Positions 49,236 to 58,053 of a stretch of DNA of 64,000 bases are shown here, in pieces (the first letter of the stretch is position 1; each line of letters starts with the position of its first letter). A program made the position numbers and the translations under genes. The notes below the pieces were generated by a model, which was not told the DNA's origin, ran no database searches, and worked only from the letters and a program-made list of their open reading frames with translations. The DNA is from a virus: positions 1 to 64,000 of IMG/VR virus record IMGVR_UViG_3300024505_000146. The stretch is one strand, 5' to 3'.

Positions 49236-50244
49236 TCGCTTGTTTGTGTAGTGCAAACGAGGCTAGATTTTTAGCCTTGCTTTCGCACATAATATCAAAC
49301 TGATCCCAAAAACTCAGTGCCCATTCGTTCACTGCTGTGTTCCAGTAGAAGTTCGAATGTGCTCTGAGTTTTGCTTTTTTGTGTCCACTTTCCATTAGTG
49401 AAAGTAGGGAGGGAGCGGAGTCTGTGGCATGGCCATTAAGATGCTCTTCCCGTGAAACACTATAATGTATGACAGGGCGCACACCACGCCAACTATCGAT
49501 AATCCTTTTAACACGGTCGTCAGTTGCTTCAATATATTCTCCAGTATTAATCCAATGATGGTGTATGTCTAGCACCAAAGCGAGATCTTTGGCAAGTTCG
49601 AGGCTTGAGTCGATTCCCCAGGTGATTTCGTCATTTTCGATGGTGATGCAGTTTCTTGCTTCGGGGGAAAGTCTCGGGAGGGCACTTTTAATACCGGCTG
49701 GACCGGCTCTACCGGCGATGTGGACGTTGATCTTAAAGTCCTGAAATCTTTTACCATACCCCATCCATCTCGCCATATCCGCATGATACTCAAACTCCTC
49801 TATAGAACGCTGAACAATATCAGGATTGTCGCTTGCCAACACAGTAAATTGACCAGGATGAAAACTGAGACGAACGTTGCGGGAACGAGCAATATCTCCC
49901 ACTTCTGCAAAATGTTTTTGGGCGTATGTCTGCACATCATTTTCACGCCAAAACCAGCACCAAGTAGGCTCAGTGTAGACAGGAAGAATATCACTGCTAA
50001 GGCGTACCATACGTAAGTCATCATCTAATTGCCCTACCCTTTCTACTAATAATTTAGTTGAGTTGATATTTTGTTCAAGCAAAGACCACAATTTTTCAAC
50101 AGCCACATCTTTGGTTTGACGGTTAAGCCAAGCCACAGTTGTTGCTCCTGTATTGTATTTCTTACATTCATCTTTGGGTTTAATACCGTCTACTTGATCT
50201 GGACGGTCGATCCATTTACAGGCAAAGCCAATACGTTTGTTCAC
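49225..50244 (-). CDS. UV damage endonuclease (UvdE-like)
   Basis: 339 residues from a GTG at 50244. Motifs of UVDE: VNKRIGFACKWID at the start, MVRLSSDILP, RLSFHPGQFTVLAS, KINVHIAGRAG, ENDEITWG, LVLDIHHHWIN and IHYSVSREEHLNGH, which supply the metal-binding His/Glu/Asp of this TIM-barrel enzyme. It nicks DNA 5' to UV photoproducts and other lesions. GTG is preferred because the consensus promoter -10 box is at 50273-50278 and a GAG site precedes it; longer starts lie before or in the promoter. It overlaps the plus-strand basic-protein gene by 11 bp. Confidence 0.92.
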   Translation of the reverse strand: MNKRIGFACKWIDRPDQVDGIKPKDECKKYNTGATTVAWLNRQTKDVAVEKLWSLLEQNINSTKLLVERVGQLDDDLRMVRLSSDILPVYTEPTWCWFWRENDVQTYAQKHFAEVGDIARSRNVRLSFHPGQFTVLASDNPDIVQRSIEEFEYHADMARWMGYGKRFQDFKINVHIAGRAGPAGIKSALPRLSPEARNCITIENDEITWGIDSSLELAKDLALVLDIHHHWINTGEYIEATDDRVKRIIDSWRGVRPVIHYSVSREEHLNGHATDSAPSLLSLMESGHKKAKLRAHSNFYWNTAVNEWALSFWDQFDIMCESKAKNLASFALHKQAITS

Positions 50245-50272
50245 AAAACTCTCGATAAAGTTACGATAATAT

Positions 50273-50301
50273 ATTATAGCATCGTTACTGCCAGTTGTCA
50301 A
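50273..50301 (-). promoter_or_regulatory. Perfect-consensus sigma-70 promoter for uvdE
   Basis: TTGACA (50296-50301), 17-bp spacer, TATAAT (50273-50278) on the minus strand, inside the end of the glycosyltransferase gene. A transcript would start near 50266 and have a leader of about 20 bases before the GTG. Confidence 0.9.
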
Positions 50302-50980
50302 CAATGATTTGGTCCTGGACATCTTCGGGATTTGGTGTTCCGTGGAACGCAATTACGCTACAATCCGGGTTCATAGACGGGCTACGCACCGTCTTAAACA
50401 CGTTTTTACCCTGAACCCTAATCAACTCTTCCCGCTGTCTTATTTCCCACTTGTAGCTCTGTATCCAAGTTTCAGGGAAAAATTTTATAATACTTTTGTG
50501 TGACTGCCAAATCCAATCTTGATCACCTGGGAACTTTTTGGTTAACGCTGGATTGTTTTCCAAATCGTCCCAAATATTGCTGAAATGGTTACTGGGCCAA
50601 CGCAGTACAGCACTACCTAATTTTGGTGGCACACGTCTAAACACTCTGCCTACATCTTCCAAACCAACAAAATTTCCAGGCAGGTACGAAACCAATTTGT
50701 CTATATTACCTACAATAACCATATCCAAATCAAAGAACAAATTTACATCACCGTCTGGAAAATGTCCTTGTTTAAAGATATATGGTTTCCACCACCAACC
50801 AGAAAACAGTCCTTTGGGCAAGGGTTTAATTTTAATTGCAGGATTTAAGTTTGTAGGATCTTCAGTAAAGCAATAAAAATCAAAAGGCACAGTTAAGTGC
50901 CTTGAGACCATATTGTAAAGTTTGTTTACATATTCCGGACCGTACTTTGTACCGTGTTTTAAACTAATGACGTTTAGCAT
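50285..50980 (-). CDS. Glycosyltransferase-like protein
   Basis: 231 residues of the GT-A type. LFFDLDMVIVGNIDKL near 80-95 carries the DxD metal motif of retaining family-8-like enzymes. GDQDWIW near 150 matches the downstream acidic motif and VIAFHGTPNPED near 215 the conserved His-Gly end. It transfers a sugar from a nucleotide sugar; acceptor unknown: DNA bases, virion or host surface. It starts as TAATG with the 53-residue membrane protein before it. Confidence 0.8.
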   Translation of the reverse strand: MLNVISLKHGTKYGPEYVNKLYNMVSRHLTVPFDFYCFTEDPTNLNPAIKIKPLPKGLFSGWWWKPYIFKQGHFPDGDVNLFFDLDMVIVGNIDKLVSYLPGNFVGLEDVGRVFRRVPPKLGSAVLRWPSNHFSNIWDDLENNPALTKKFPGDQDWIWQSHKSIIKFFPETWIQSYKWEIRQREELIRVQGKNVFKTVRSPSMNPDCSVIAFHGTPNPEDVQDQIIVDNWQ

Positions 50981-51141
50981 TACCAGTGCCTTATTACACC
51001 CGCTACAATGAATATGTTAGTTATTATATAAGTCAATACAATAACAGTTCGAATCAATGCAATCCTGTCCGCTTCTTGTTTGGTAACACCGGCTTTCTCT
51101 CCTAGTGCCTTGGCCCATAGTCTCCAAAACTTACGTACCAT
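50980..51141 (-). CDS. 53-residue single-pass membrane protein
   Basis: Starts at the ATG 51141 inside the end of the QueD-like gene and ends as TAATG with the glycosyltransferase start. N-terminus MVRKFWRLWAKALGEKAGVT is basic and amphipathic; residues about 29-49 (TVIVLTYIITNIFIVAGVI) are a membrane segment. The tight overlaps on both sides support a real gene, though it is short. Function unknown; perhaps a membrane anchor or regulator for the neighbours. Confidence 0.65.
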   Translation of the reverse strand: MVRKFWRLWAKALGEKAGVTKQEADRIALIRTVIVLTYIITNIFIVAGVIRHW

Positions 51142-51688
51142 CTTTATAAAAAACACTACGACTCTTAGGAGTTTCCCACCATTCGATGCTGTGAACTTTG
51201 ACGCCTAATTTTTTCATTTTGACATCAACTAATTCTGCCATCCAACTACTTAGGTGTTCCGATGTTGGAACAAAGTCTACTACCATAAATCCTTCGTAGT
51301 ATTCTTGTTCAGGACCAGACATATTAGCATAATAGATTGGATGAATATGCCAACCTGCAACGTATTCGGTTTCTGGAACATACACTGGAATTAGCTCGAC
51401 TTTTTCTCCCAGCATCTTAGTAAACAGCGGATCGTTTTTATCAATAATAAATTGATGATCAATATAAGTGTTGATCCATTTCTTTAGCCATTCTAAATGT
51501 CTAAAGTCAGTGACCATTCCAGTTTTATCTAATCCGTCGCCTGTTAAATGAACCTGCATTTTACCTTCGTGTCCATGTAAATGTCTGCAAGCACATTTCA
51601 AGTCTGCCGCATATTCGCCGTTTAGTGTTTGTGTATGAACACGATGTCCATAACAAAATTCAAATGTTTTATCAATGATCCAAGTCAT
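51131..51688 (-). CDS. QueD-like 6-carboxytetrahydropterin / 6-pyruvoyltetrahydropterin synthase
   Basis: 185 residues with the T-fold pattern. EFCYGHRV (His about 15), CACRHLHGHEGKMQVHL (His about 38 and 40 in HGH; Cys 32/34) and MVTDFRHLEWLKKW are the zinc site and strand-helix of QueD. FVPTSEHLSSWMAELV near 140-155 matches PTxENLA, with the catalytic Glu. An insert at about 85-140 is longer than in bacterial QueD (about 120 aa). QueD makes 6-carboxytetrahydropterin, the first steps to 7-deazaguanines (preQ0). FolE, QueE and QueC are not in this window; they may be elsewhere or supplied by the host. Confidence 0.88.
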   Translation of the reverse strand: MTWIIDKTFEFCYGHRVHTQTLNGEYAADLKCACRHLHGHEGKMQVHLTGDGLDKTGMVTDFRHLEWLKKWINTYIDHQFIIDKNDPLFTKMLGEKVELIPVYVPETEYVAGWHIHPIYYANMSGPEQEYYEGFMVVDFVPTSEHLSSWMAELVDVKMKKLGVKVHSIEWWETPKSRSVFYKDGT

Positions 51689-51766
51689 CTCTTGCCCTTT
51701 TTAAGTTAAGTTTGATGACACGCAGAGTATTTAAAGAGGGGTGAGCGTCTAGTCCTCTATTGATAC

Positions 51767-51795
51767 AGTATATAGGTATTACATTATACTGTCAA
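51767..51795 (-). promoter_or_regulatory. Sigma-70-type promoter for the QueD-like operon
   Basis: TTGACA (51790-51795), 17-bp spacer, TATACT (51767-51772) on the minus strand. It gives a leader of about 70 bases before the ATG at 51688. A TTTAAATA late-like octamer in the leader may be a second start. Confidence 0.82.
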
Positions 51796-52354
51796 TAGTT
51801 TTGAATTTAACATTTGCCAAAAGCCAACTACTGGGCATCTGCCATTCTGTATTGTTAAAAACTACAAAGTACTTATCGGGGAAACATTCAAACACGCGAG
51901 CAATCTGGTATATCCAATACCTTGGATCCACTGCGGGTTTAGTAGCATCTGCATAGTTAGCAGTATCTTTGTAAATGTTATTGACAAACTGTGTTGGGCT
52001 GTGTAGATCAAAACCAAATAAGTTTACATGGTCGTCTAGCATAGCGGCTAACAAAACAGCATACGGACCACTGCCCCATTGAAAAGGCTCGTCAGGTCTA
52101 GTAGTGCCCTGGTAAGGCAAGTCTGGTAATATTTTTACAGGATTGTTTTTGTAGAAGTGTGCCCAATCTTTTCTAGTATAGATTGTGCCAGCAAAGTGGC
52201 TATCCAGTGCTTCTTGTACCATACGTCTGTCTACACAGACTAAATGGTCGACTGAGTAGTCTCTATGTATGGCGTTACAGCCAACTTTAGTTTCTGTAAG
52301 TGAATTTAAATCTAAATGTTTTCTGGATTCGCCGTTGCCAAATACAGATATCAT
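51779..52354 (-). CDS. Unknown protein with GNGESR N-terminus
   Basis: 191 residues from the ATG at 52354 (ATGA overlap with the fibre gene; GGAAG before it). The N-terminus ISVFGNGESRKHLDLN, followed by GCNAIHRDYSVDHLVCVDRR, is reminiscent of DUF115/MptE-like or nucleotide-sugar-binding phage proteins, from memory. The C-terminus is aromatic-rich. Its function is unknown; a sugar- or surface-related role is only suggested by the glycosyltransferase nearby. Confidence 0.6.
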   Translation of the reverse strand: MISVFGNGESRKHLDLNSLTETKVGCNAIHRDYSVDHLVCVDRRMVQEALDSHFAGTIYTRKDWAHFYKNNPVKILPDLPYQGTTRPDEPFQWGSGPYAVLLAAMLDDHVNLFGFDLHSPTQFVNNIYKDTANYADATKPAVDPRYWIYQIARVFECFPDKYFVVFNNTEWQMPSSWLLANVKFKTIDSIM

Positions 52355-53964
52355 CTTCCGCCAATATAACCGAACGGCTCCCAAGTACCAGGAGTACCGC
52401 TCATTACGCAGATCCATCCAACGTAACTAGTTCTTACTGGACTGCTATTCCAAATGATATCGCCTTTGTTCCAGGCTTTTTCTGTAGGAGCACCTACGCC
52501 GTGTGCAAAGCGTTTACCATTGATAACCATCATTCCGTCTACGCTGAATGCCGCATCTTCTTGTGGGTTGGTAATGTTTACACTTAGTTGTCCATAGATG
52601 TTTACATTTCTAGTTGTATTATTTTTGTCACCGATACGGATACTGCCAGCGTTATCTACTTCAAAGTCTTCGCCAATGCCAAACTTATCTGCTGTAATAC
52701 CACTGCTGGATAATCTTAATGTGCCCGAGCCGTCTTTGATTGTTACAGAATTGTTAATTGTAACTACGCTGTCTTGTACAGTAATGCTGTCTGACAAGTT
52801 TACTGTTCCAGCAACATCTAATGATGTCAGTGTGCCTAAACGAGTAAGACTAGAGTTAACAACGCTAACTCCTAGGTCAGTTCTGTTTAATACACTCTTA
52901 CCGTCGATCCAGAATTCTTTGTTAATTGCTAATTCAAGACTTTCTGAAGAATAGATTCTGTCAGGGTTTGGAAGCATAATAAACTGACGTGTACCACCTT
53001 CGCCCTTCCATTGCATACCCTTGCCAAAAATACTGTTATCCTTACTGGCTATAAATTCTATTGGACTAGTTTTTTCGATTCTGATGTCAGATACAATGCT
53101 GTCTACTTCTAATCTGCCGTGAACTTTGACTATTGCGCCTTTGCTCTTAGCATTGCCAAACTCTGTAGTGTTTCCTGATACTGTAATACGTCTTGTGTTA
53201 TCGGTAACAATACTGAAACTGTTACTGCCCCAAGTACCTACAAAACCCACTGAGTCTTGATCCGCACCTAAAATTACTTCTACATTATTGTCAACGGCAC
53301 TGATAACTGCGTTTGGTTCTTCTGTATTGACACCTAGTCTTCCTAGGGCATTAACAAAAACTGTGTCACCTAGGTTTGTTTCGCCTGTAACACGTAGTTC
53401 TTCTAAAGGACCCACTGTGCGTAGGTTACTGTCACGTACTGAATTACCTAATCTTGTGCGCTCTAAAACATCTGTGCCTTCAATTTGATACTTAGAACCT
53501 TTGTATAAATCAATAGATTCTGTGCTGAAAATTCTTTTTGGGTTTGCTTTAAAAACAAACTGATAACTTACATCTGGGCTGTCCCATTGCAAGCCTTTAC
53601 CATCTAAATCGCTGAGTTGTCTGCTGGCAAAAGAAATGGATTTTGTAAATGATTCTAGGCTTTGTTCTGAAATAACATTCTTAACTAACAGCGTATCTGC
53701 TTCTAATTTGCCGTTAACTTTTAAGTTAGCAAATTCGCTAGTACCTGCGGCAACAATTTTTCCAGCGCCAAGAACGCCTTCTACGTGAATGTTTCCGCTA
53801 ATTCTGTCAGCACTTAATACGCCAACCTGTACACCTTTATCTGTAACAATCATCTGCTCACGTGTAGCAGTATCAGAAATGCCCTTAGATAGTGTGCCAC
53901 CGTTAGCGGCTGATTTTAGTGCGTCACCTAAATCTTGAAGAATTTTGTCGATGTTTGAGCTCAT
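52351..53964 (-). CDS. Tail fibre protein with an internal duplication
   Basis: 537 residues from MSSNIDKILQDLGDALKSAA. Two copies of an approximately 80-residue module are seen: KGLQWDSPDVSYQFVFKANP, then RIFSTES... and TNLGDTVFV; and KGMQWKGEGGTRQFIMLPNP, then RIYSSES... and VNLSDSITV. The N-terminal part includes a repeat of GVLGAGKIVAAGTSEFANLK type, and the end is GTPGTWEPFGYIGGR, typical of fibre tips. The start is just seven bases after a TATAAATA octamer and has no ribosome binding site, so the mRNA may be nearly leaderless. Confidence 0.8.
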   Translation of the reverse strand: MSSNIDKILQDLGDALKSAANGGTLSKGISDTATREQMIVTDKGVQVGVLSADRISGNIHVEGVLGAGKIVAAGTSEFANLKVNGKLEADTLLVKNVISEQSLESFTKSISFASRQLSDLDGKGLQWDSPDVSYQFVFKANPKRIFSTESIDLYKGSKYQIEGTDVLERTRLGNSVRDSNLRTVGPLEELRVTGETNLGDTVFVNALGRLGVNTEEPNAVISAVDNNVEVILGADQDSVGFVGTWGSNSFSIVTDNTRRITVSGNTTEFGNAKSKGAIVKVHGRLEVDSIVSDIRIEKTSPIEFIASKDNSIFGKGMQWKGEGGTRQFIMLPNPDRIYSSESLELAINKEFWIDGKSVLNRTDLGVSVVNSSLTRLGTLTSLDVAGTVNLSDSITVQDSVVTINNSVTIKDGSGTLRLSSSGITADKFGIGEDFEVDNAGSIRIGDKNNTTRNVNIYGQLSVNITNPQEDAAFSVDGMMVINGKRFAHGVGAPTEKAWNKGDIIWNSSPVRTSYVGWICVMSGTPGTWEPFGYIGGR

Positions 53965-53971
53965 AGTGTAG

Positions 53972-53979
53972 TATTTATA
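53972..53979 (-). promoter_or_regulatory. Perfect T4 late promoter octamer TATAAATA
   Basis: TATAAATA on the minus strand; the ATG at 53964 is seven bases downstream. It is divergent with the plus-strand octamer at 53995-54002. Confidence 0.72.
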
Positions 53980-53994
53980 TAGAATCCAACATAG

Positions 53995-54002
53995 CATAAA
54001 TA
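53995..54002 (+). promoter_or_regulatory. T4-type late promoter (CATAAATA)
   Basis: CATAAATA on the plus strand, 25 bp before the ATG at 54028. It forms a back-to-back pair with the minus-strand octamer 15 bp away. Confidence 0.68.
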
Positions 54003-54027
54003 TTGGTAACACAGGAATATACCTAAA

Positions 54028-55962
54028 ATGCCAGCAGCCTTTTACGATTTTTTTAGAAAAATAAGATTTAGACCCAGCGAAAGCGTTACAACTATCCCCA
54101 ACGCAATTACTGTAGATACTGAAATTGAAGCAGACAGCGTCACGGATACTGCTACCATTGTTGCTGGGCAGAATATTGCATTTAGCATTGAGGATAGTTC
54201 CACAGCAACGCCTGGACAGACAACTGATACCATTACAATTCATGGTCCAGATTATCAAACTTATGTACCGTTAGGCACAACAAAGTTACGTTTAGAGCGC
54301 GACCTAGGCGCAGAGACTAGCGATATCGAATTATATCCAGATCCACTAAGTCCAATTCTTATTACTAGAACTGGCGCAAATCAGATTACAATTGGTTCTA
54401 ACAGTCCTAGTTTACCATTTAGCCAAGAACAAATTGAAGATTTATCTGCTTCACTTTTGACTAACGGAACACATACAGAGTTAACAGTTACCTATCAGGA
54501 TTCCGTTACTTTGCCATCGACATTTGCTCAAAATGCAACTAGCGGCTCGGGCATTAATGCTGTATTCAATATTTCAATTATTAACAATACCTATGTGGCC
54601 AGCGTTAGCAATGGTGGTACTGGTTTTGCCGCAGGTAATACCGTAACAGTCTATGGAACTAATTTCCCAGGCGGATTGAATCCGGCCAACAATGTAACAA
54701 TTACTGTAGGCTCTGTTGATGGTAGCGGAACAATTTTAACTATTACTTCTGCAACAGGAACTCCAATAGCATCAGATAACATAGATTTGGCTGTTACATC
54801 TACACTACAAAATGTTACAAGCCGCGGTGCAACAACTACATCAGCAATTACGATTAGTAATGCTACAGGCAGTAGTAATACATCTACTGGCGCATTAAAA
54901 TTAACCGCCGGCGGCCTTGCTGTATTTGAAAATGCTAACATTGGTGGGTATGTAAAAGCAACAACATTTGAAAGTACTCAGACAACTGGTACTGCTCCAT
55001 TTACTGTGGCTAGCACTACCGCTGTGGCAAATTTACAAGCCGCCACTGCAAGTAAATGGCATACTGCTCGTACAGTTACATTCACAGGCGATGTAACAGG
55101 TTCATTCAGCATCGATGGATCGGCAGATGTTACTAGCGTAGCATTAACAGTTGGCAGTGATACAGTTGCACTTGGTACAGATACTACAGGTAACTATGTT
55201 GCTACAGCCGGAGTAAGCGGTAACGGTCTATCAGGAAGTTCGAGTTCAGAAGGTGGAACATTTACAGTTAGTTCAAATGCTACTGCAAACAACACAGCAT
55301 CAACTATTGTATTCCGTGATACTAACGGCGACTTTAGTGCAGGCACAATTACAGCCACAGCGTTTACAGGACCAGCAAGTCAGGTAGCATTAACAGCAAC
55401 ATCGACTAATGCCGCACACTATCTAACATTTGTCGATACAACCACAGGTAACGAAAATATTAGAACTGATGTAGACTTAGCCTACAATCCTAGCACAAAT
55501 GTTCTTACAGCAGGGACATTCAGTGGTATTATCAGTGGTAGTACAGTCAGTGCAAGTAGTACACTTAGCATTGGCACTAGCACAATTGAAACGGTTTCAG
55601 TTAACCCAGCGGCACTTACTGGCGCAACAACATTAGATTGCAAAACAAATAGTGTGTTTTACTATTCCTCTAATGCAGCCGCAAACTGGACACTGAACTT
55701 CCGTGGTGACGGAAGTACAACAATGAATACATTCTTAACCACAGGACAGAGTGTAACAGTAGTATTGCTAGCCACACAAGGCGGCACAGCATACTATCCA
55801 ACAGCGTTTACTGTCGATGGATCTGCCGTTACTCCTAAATGGTTAGGCGGTGCCGCACCGACAGGCGGTAATGCTAGTAGCATTGACTCATATTCATTTA
55901 CAATTATTAAAACAGCCGCAAGTACATATACAATTATTGCTAGTCAGGCTAGATTTGCTTAA
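54028..55962 (+). CDS. Tail fibre protein, Thr/Ser/Ala-rich shaft
   Basis: 644 residues. MPAAFYDFFRKIRFRPSES starts a charged N-terminus; the remainder is a Thr/Ser/Gly/Ala-rich beta shaft (NATGSSNTSTGALKLTAGGL, SKWHTARTVTFTGDVTGSFS), like the SRYADLA-type fibre sequences of the giant fibre gene, and a C-terminal domain with CKTNSVFYYSSNAAANWTLN near the end. It is on the plus strand, opposite the other fibre genes, with AGGAAT before the ATG. Probably a receptor-binding fibre. Confidence 0.8.
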   Translation: MPAAFYDFFRKIRFRPSESVTTIPNAITVDTEIEADSVTDTATIVAGQNIAFSIEDSSTATPGQTTDTITIHGPDYQTYVPLGTTKLRLERDLGAETSDIELYPDPLSPILITRTGANQITIGSNSPSLPFSQEQIEDLSASLLTNGTHTELTVTYQDSVTLPSTFAQNATSGSGINAVFNISIINNTYVASVSNGGTGFAAGNTVTVYGTNFPGGLNPANNVTITVGSVDGSGTILTITSATGTPIASDNIDLAVTSTLQNVTSRGATTTSAITISNATGSSNTSTGALKLTAGGLAVFENANIGGYVKATTFESTQTTGTAPFTVASTTAVANLQAATASKWHTARTVTFTGDVTGSFSIDGSADVTSVALTVGSDTVALGTDTTGNYVATAGVSGNGLSGSSSSEGGTFTVSSNATANNTASTIVFRDTNGDFSAGTITATAFTGPASQVALTATSTNAAHYLTFVDTTTGNENIRTDVDLAYNPSTNVLTAGTFSGIISGSTVSASSTLSIGTSTIETVSVNPAALTGATTLDCKTNSVFYYSSNAAANWTLNFRGDGSTTMNTFLTTGQSVTVVLLATQGGTAYYPTAFTVDGSAVTPKWLGGAAPTGGNASSIDSYSFTIIKTAASTYTIIASQARFA

Positions 55963-55971
55963 GGTTTAACA

Positions 55972-58053
55972 ATGCCATTATTAACTACATTAGGTAGCGC
56001 AGGCGTACAATCATATGGAACTTCTGGAATACAGCCGGGAGGAAGTTTGTACTTTGTTGGCGGCAGTCAGTACTTAACATTTTCGGGAACTAGTTTAACC
56101 TACGGTACGGCAAACTTTACCATAGAGTTTTGGTGGAAACCAATTACTAATTTGACTGGTATTAAAGTTTTATATGCTCAATGGTTTGGTAACAATAATT
56201 ATCTTTGGATTTATCAACGTGATGGCCAAATTGTATTTGCCACAGTAGGCGGCGCCATTCGAGCATTTGGTGGAACATTGACATTAAACACTTGGAATCA
56301 TATTGCTTTAGTTCGAAACAGTGGTAGTGCTAGATTGTTCGTAAACGGTGTAGCCTATGCTTCTGCAACCTGTACTAATAACTATGCTACTAATACAACA
56401 TATAATCCGTGTGTGGGGCAATGGTATCCGGGCAATAGTACTTACCCAGCATTGGGTTACTTAACCAATTTAAGAATTTCTAAGAGTGCGTTATACACTA
56501 CAGGATTTACTCCTAGCAAAGTTCCTTTTACTAGAACAAGTCAGGGTGCAACCGCATCTCTATTATTAAATGTAAAATCTAGTGGAACATTTACTACTGA
56601 TAGTTCAGCCAATGCGATAGCAGTGACAAACAATCTTGTAACATATATTGCTGAATCTCCATATACTGAAAATTATGTAACGCCGCCAACAGTAACAGTA
56701 GTATCTGCTACAGTAACTCCATCTACTCTTACAGGCAGCGAGGGTAGTGCAATTACGTTTACTATTGCTGGAACAAACGTTACAGATGGAACATACTACT
56801 ATACAATTGAACAAGCATCCGGTAGTACAGCAATTACTACATCTGATTTTACCTCTGCATCCTTGTCTGGTACATTTACAATGACCAGCAATAGCGGATC
56901 ATTTAATATAACACCTGCAAAGGATTTATTTACAGAAGGTACCGAAACGTTTTCTGTTGCAGTAAGACAAACATCGATTACAGGAACAATTATTGGCGCC
57001 AGTGATGAAATAACTATAACAGATATTTCTATTACACCAACATTAACACCTGACGCGGCAACTGTAAACGAAGGAAGTAGTGTATCGTTCACCGCAGCCA
57101 ATGTTGGCCCAGACGGAACATACTACTGGACAACATCTGGTATTAGTGCAGGCGATGTAACTGCTACTAGCGGCTCATTTACAATAAGCGGTAGTACTGG
57201 TGGAATAGAAAACGGCACGGGCACATTTAGCATCACTACGTCTTCGGATAGAACAACCGAAGGATCTGAAACTATGAACGTACAAGTTCGAAGTGGCAGT
57301 ACTAGCGGAACTATTATTGTATCAACTAGTGTAACGATACTTGATACCTCATTGACACCATTTACTTCATTTACTGCCAATAGTACTATTGCAGAAATGG
57401 CAGGCAACATATCCGGGTATGCTACATCGACTACATTACAAGTAGGAAACCTTGGGCCTGCTGGAACATATTATTATACATTTAATAACGTATCTGGAAC
57501 ACTATTGACCACAGATATTTCTACAGGAAGTCTATCAGGATCTTTCACAACAACTTCATTAAATCAAACAACTACATTAACTATCGGTGCGGCCTCTGAT
57601 ACTGTAGCAGAAACTAATAGTGTCCAAGTGTTTACAGTTCAAATTAGAGAAGGTTCTATATCAGGAACAGTATTAGTAACTAGTGGACAGATAATATTAT
57701 ACGATTCATCGATGACAATTTCTGCAGTTTCTCCGAACCCTGCTAGTGAAGGTAACGGATTAAACATTACAGTAACTACACCATTATCGTCTCCTAACGG
57801 AATGGTTCAAGGAACATATTGGTTAACATTTGAAAGCACCAGCTCTGCTGTAGCCGCAGACGTTAGCGGACTACCGTATTCGTTTAATATTACCAGCCAA
57901 GGAAACTATTTTATTAACGGTATAGTTTCTATTCGTGCCACGGACGGAGCAGAAGCCGCAGAAACATTTAGAATTGGTGTGAGACAAGGGTCCACTACCG
58001 GAACCCTTGTTGGACTAAGTCCTGTGATTACAATTAACGCTAGTGCTACTTAA
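55972..58053 (+). CDS. Adhesin with LamG-like domain and four Calx-beta-like repeats
   Basis: 693 residues. Residues about 25-200 form a concanavalin/LamG fold: FTIEFWWKP, WNHIALVRNSGSARLFVNGV, GYLTNLRISKSALYT. Residues 235-693 hold four beta repeats of about 110 residues with EGSAITFTIAGTNV, then DGTYYYTI and EGTETFSVAVRQ-type motifs: a Calx-beta-like pattern that repeats as EGSEVxFT...GTYYxT...ExxETFxVxVR. LamG domains bind sugars; Calx-beta folds give length and often bind Ca2+. A likely host-surface adhesin. SD AAGG lies before the ATG. It ends inside the end of the convergent gene. Confidence 0.85.
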   Translation: MPLLTTLGSAGVQSYGTSGIQPGGSLYFVGGSQYLTFSGTSLTYGTANFTIEFWWKPITNLTGIKVLYAQWFGNNNYLWIYQRDGQIVFATVGGAIRAFGGTLTLNTWNHIALVRNSGSARLFVNGVAYASATCTNNYATNTTYNPCVGQWYPGNSTYPALGYLTNLRISKSALYTTGFTPSKVPFTRTSQGATASLLLNVKSSGTFTTDSSANAIAVTNNLVTYIAESPYTENYVTPPTVTVVSATVTPSTLTGSEGSAITFTIAGTNVTDGTYYYTIEQASGSTAITTSDFTSASLSGTFTMTSNSGSFNITPAKDLFTEGTETFSVAVRQTSITGTIIGASDEITITDISITPTLTPDAATVNEGSSVSFTAANVGPDGTYYWTTSGISAGDVTATSGSFTISGSTGGIENGTGTFSITTSSDRTTEGSETMNVQVRSGSTSGTIIVSTSVTILDTSLTPFTSFTANSTIAEMAGNISGYATSTTLQVGNLGPAGTYYYTFNNVSGTLLTTDISTGSLSGSFTTTSLNQTTTLTIGAASDTVAETNSVQVFTVQIREGSISGTVLVTSGQIILYDSSMTISAVSPNPASEGNGLNITVTTPLSSPNGMVQGTYWLTFESTSSAVAADVSGLPYSFNITSQGNYFINGIVSIRATDGAEAAETFRIGVRQGSTTGTLVGLSPVITINASAT

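Noticed and set aside
50245-50352. Longer N-terminus for the UV endonuclease
   Set aside because: It crosses a perfect sigma-70 promoter; UVDE proteins normally start just before IGFACKW.
53965-54258. N-terminal extension of the fibre gene that ends at 52351
   Set aside because: It would run through both late promoters and the start of the divergent fibre gene.
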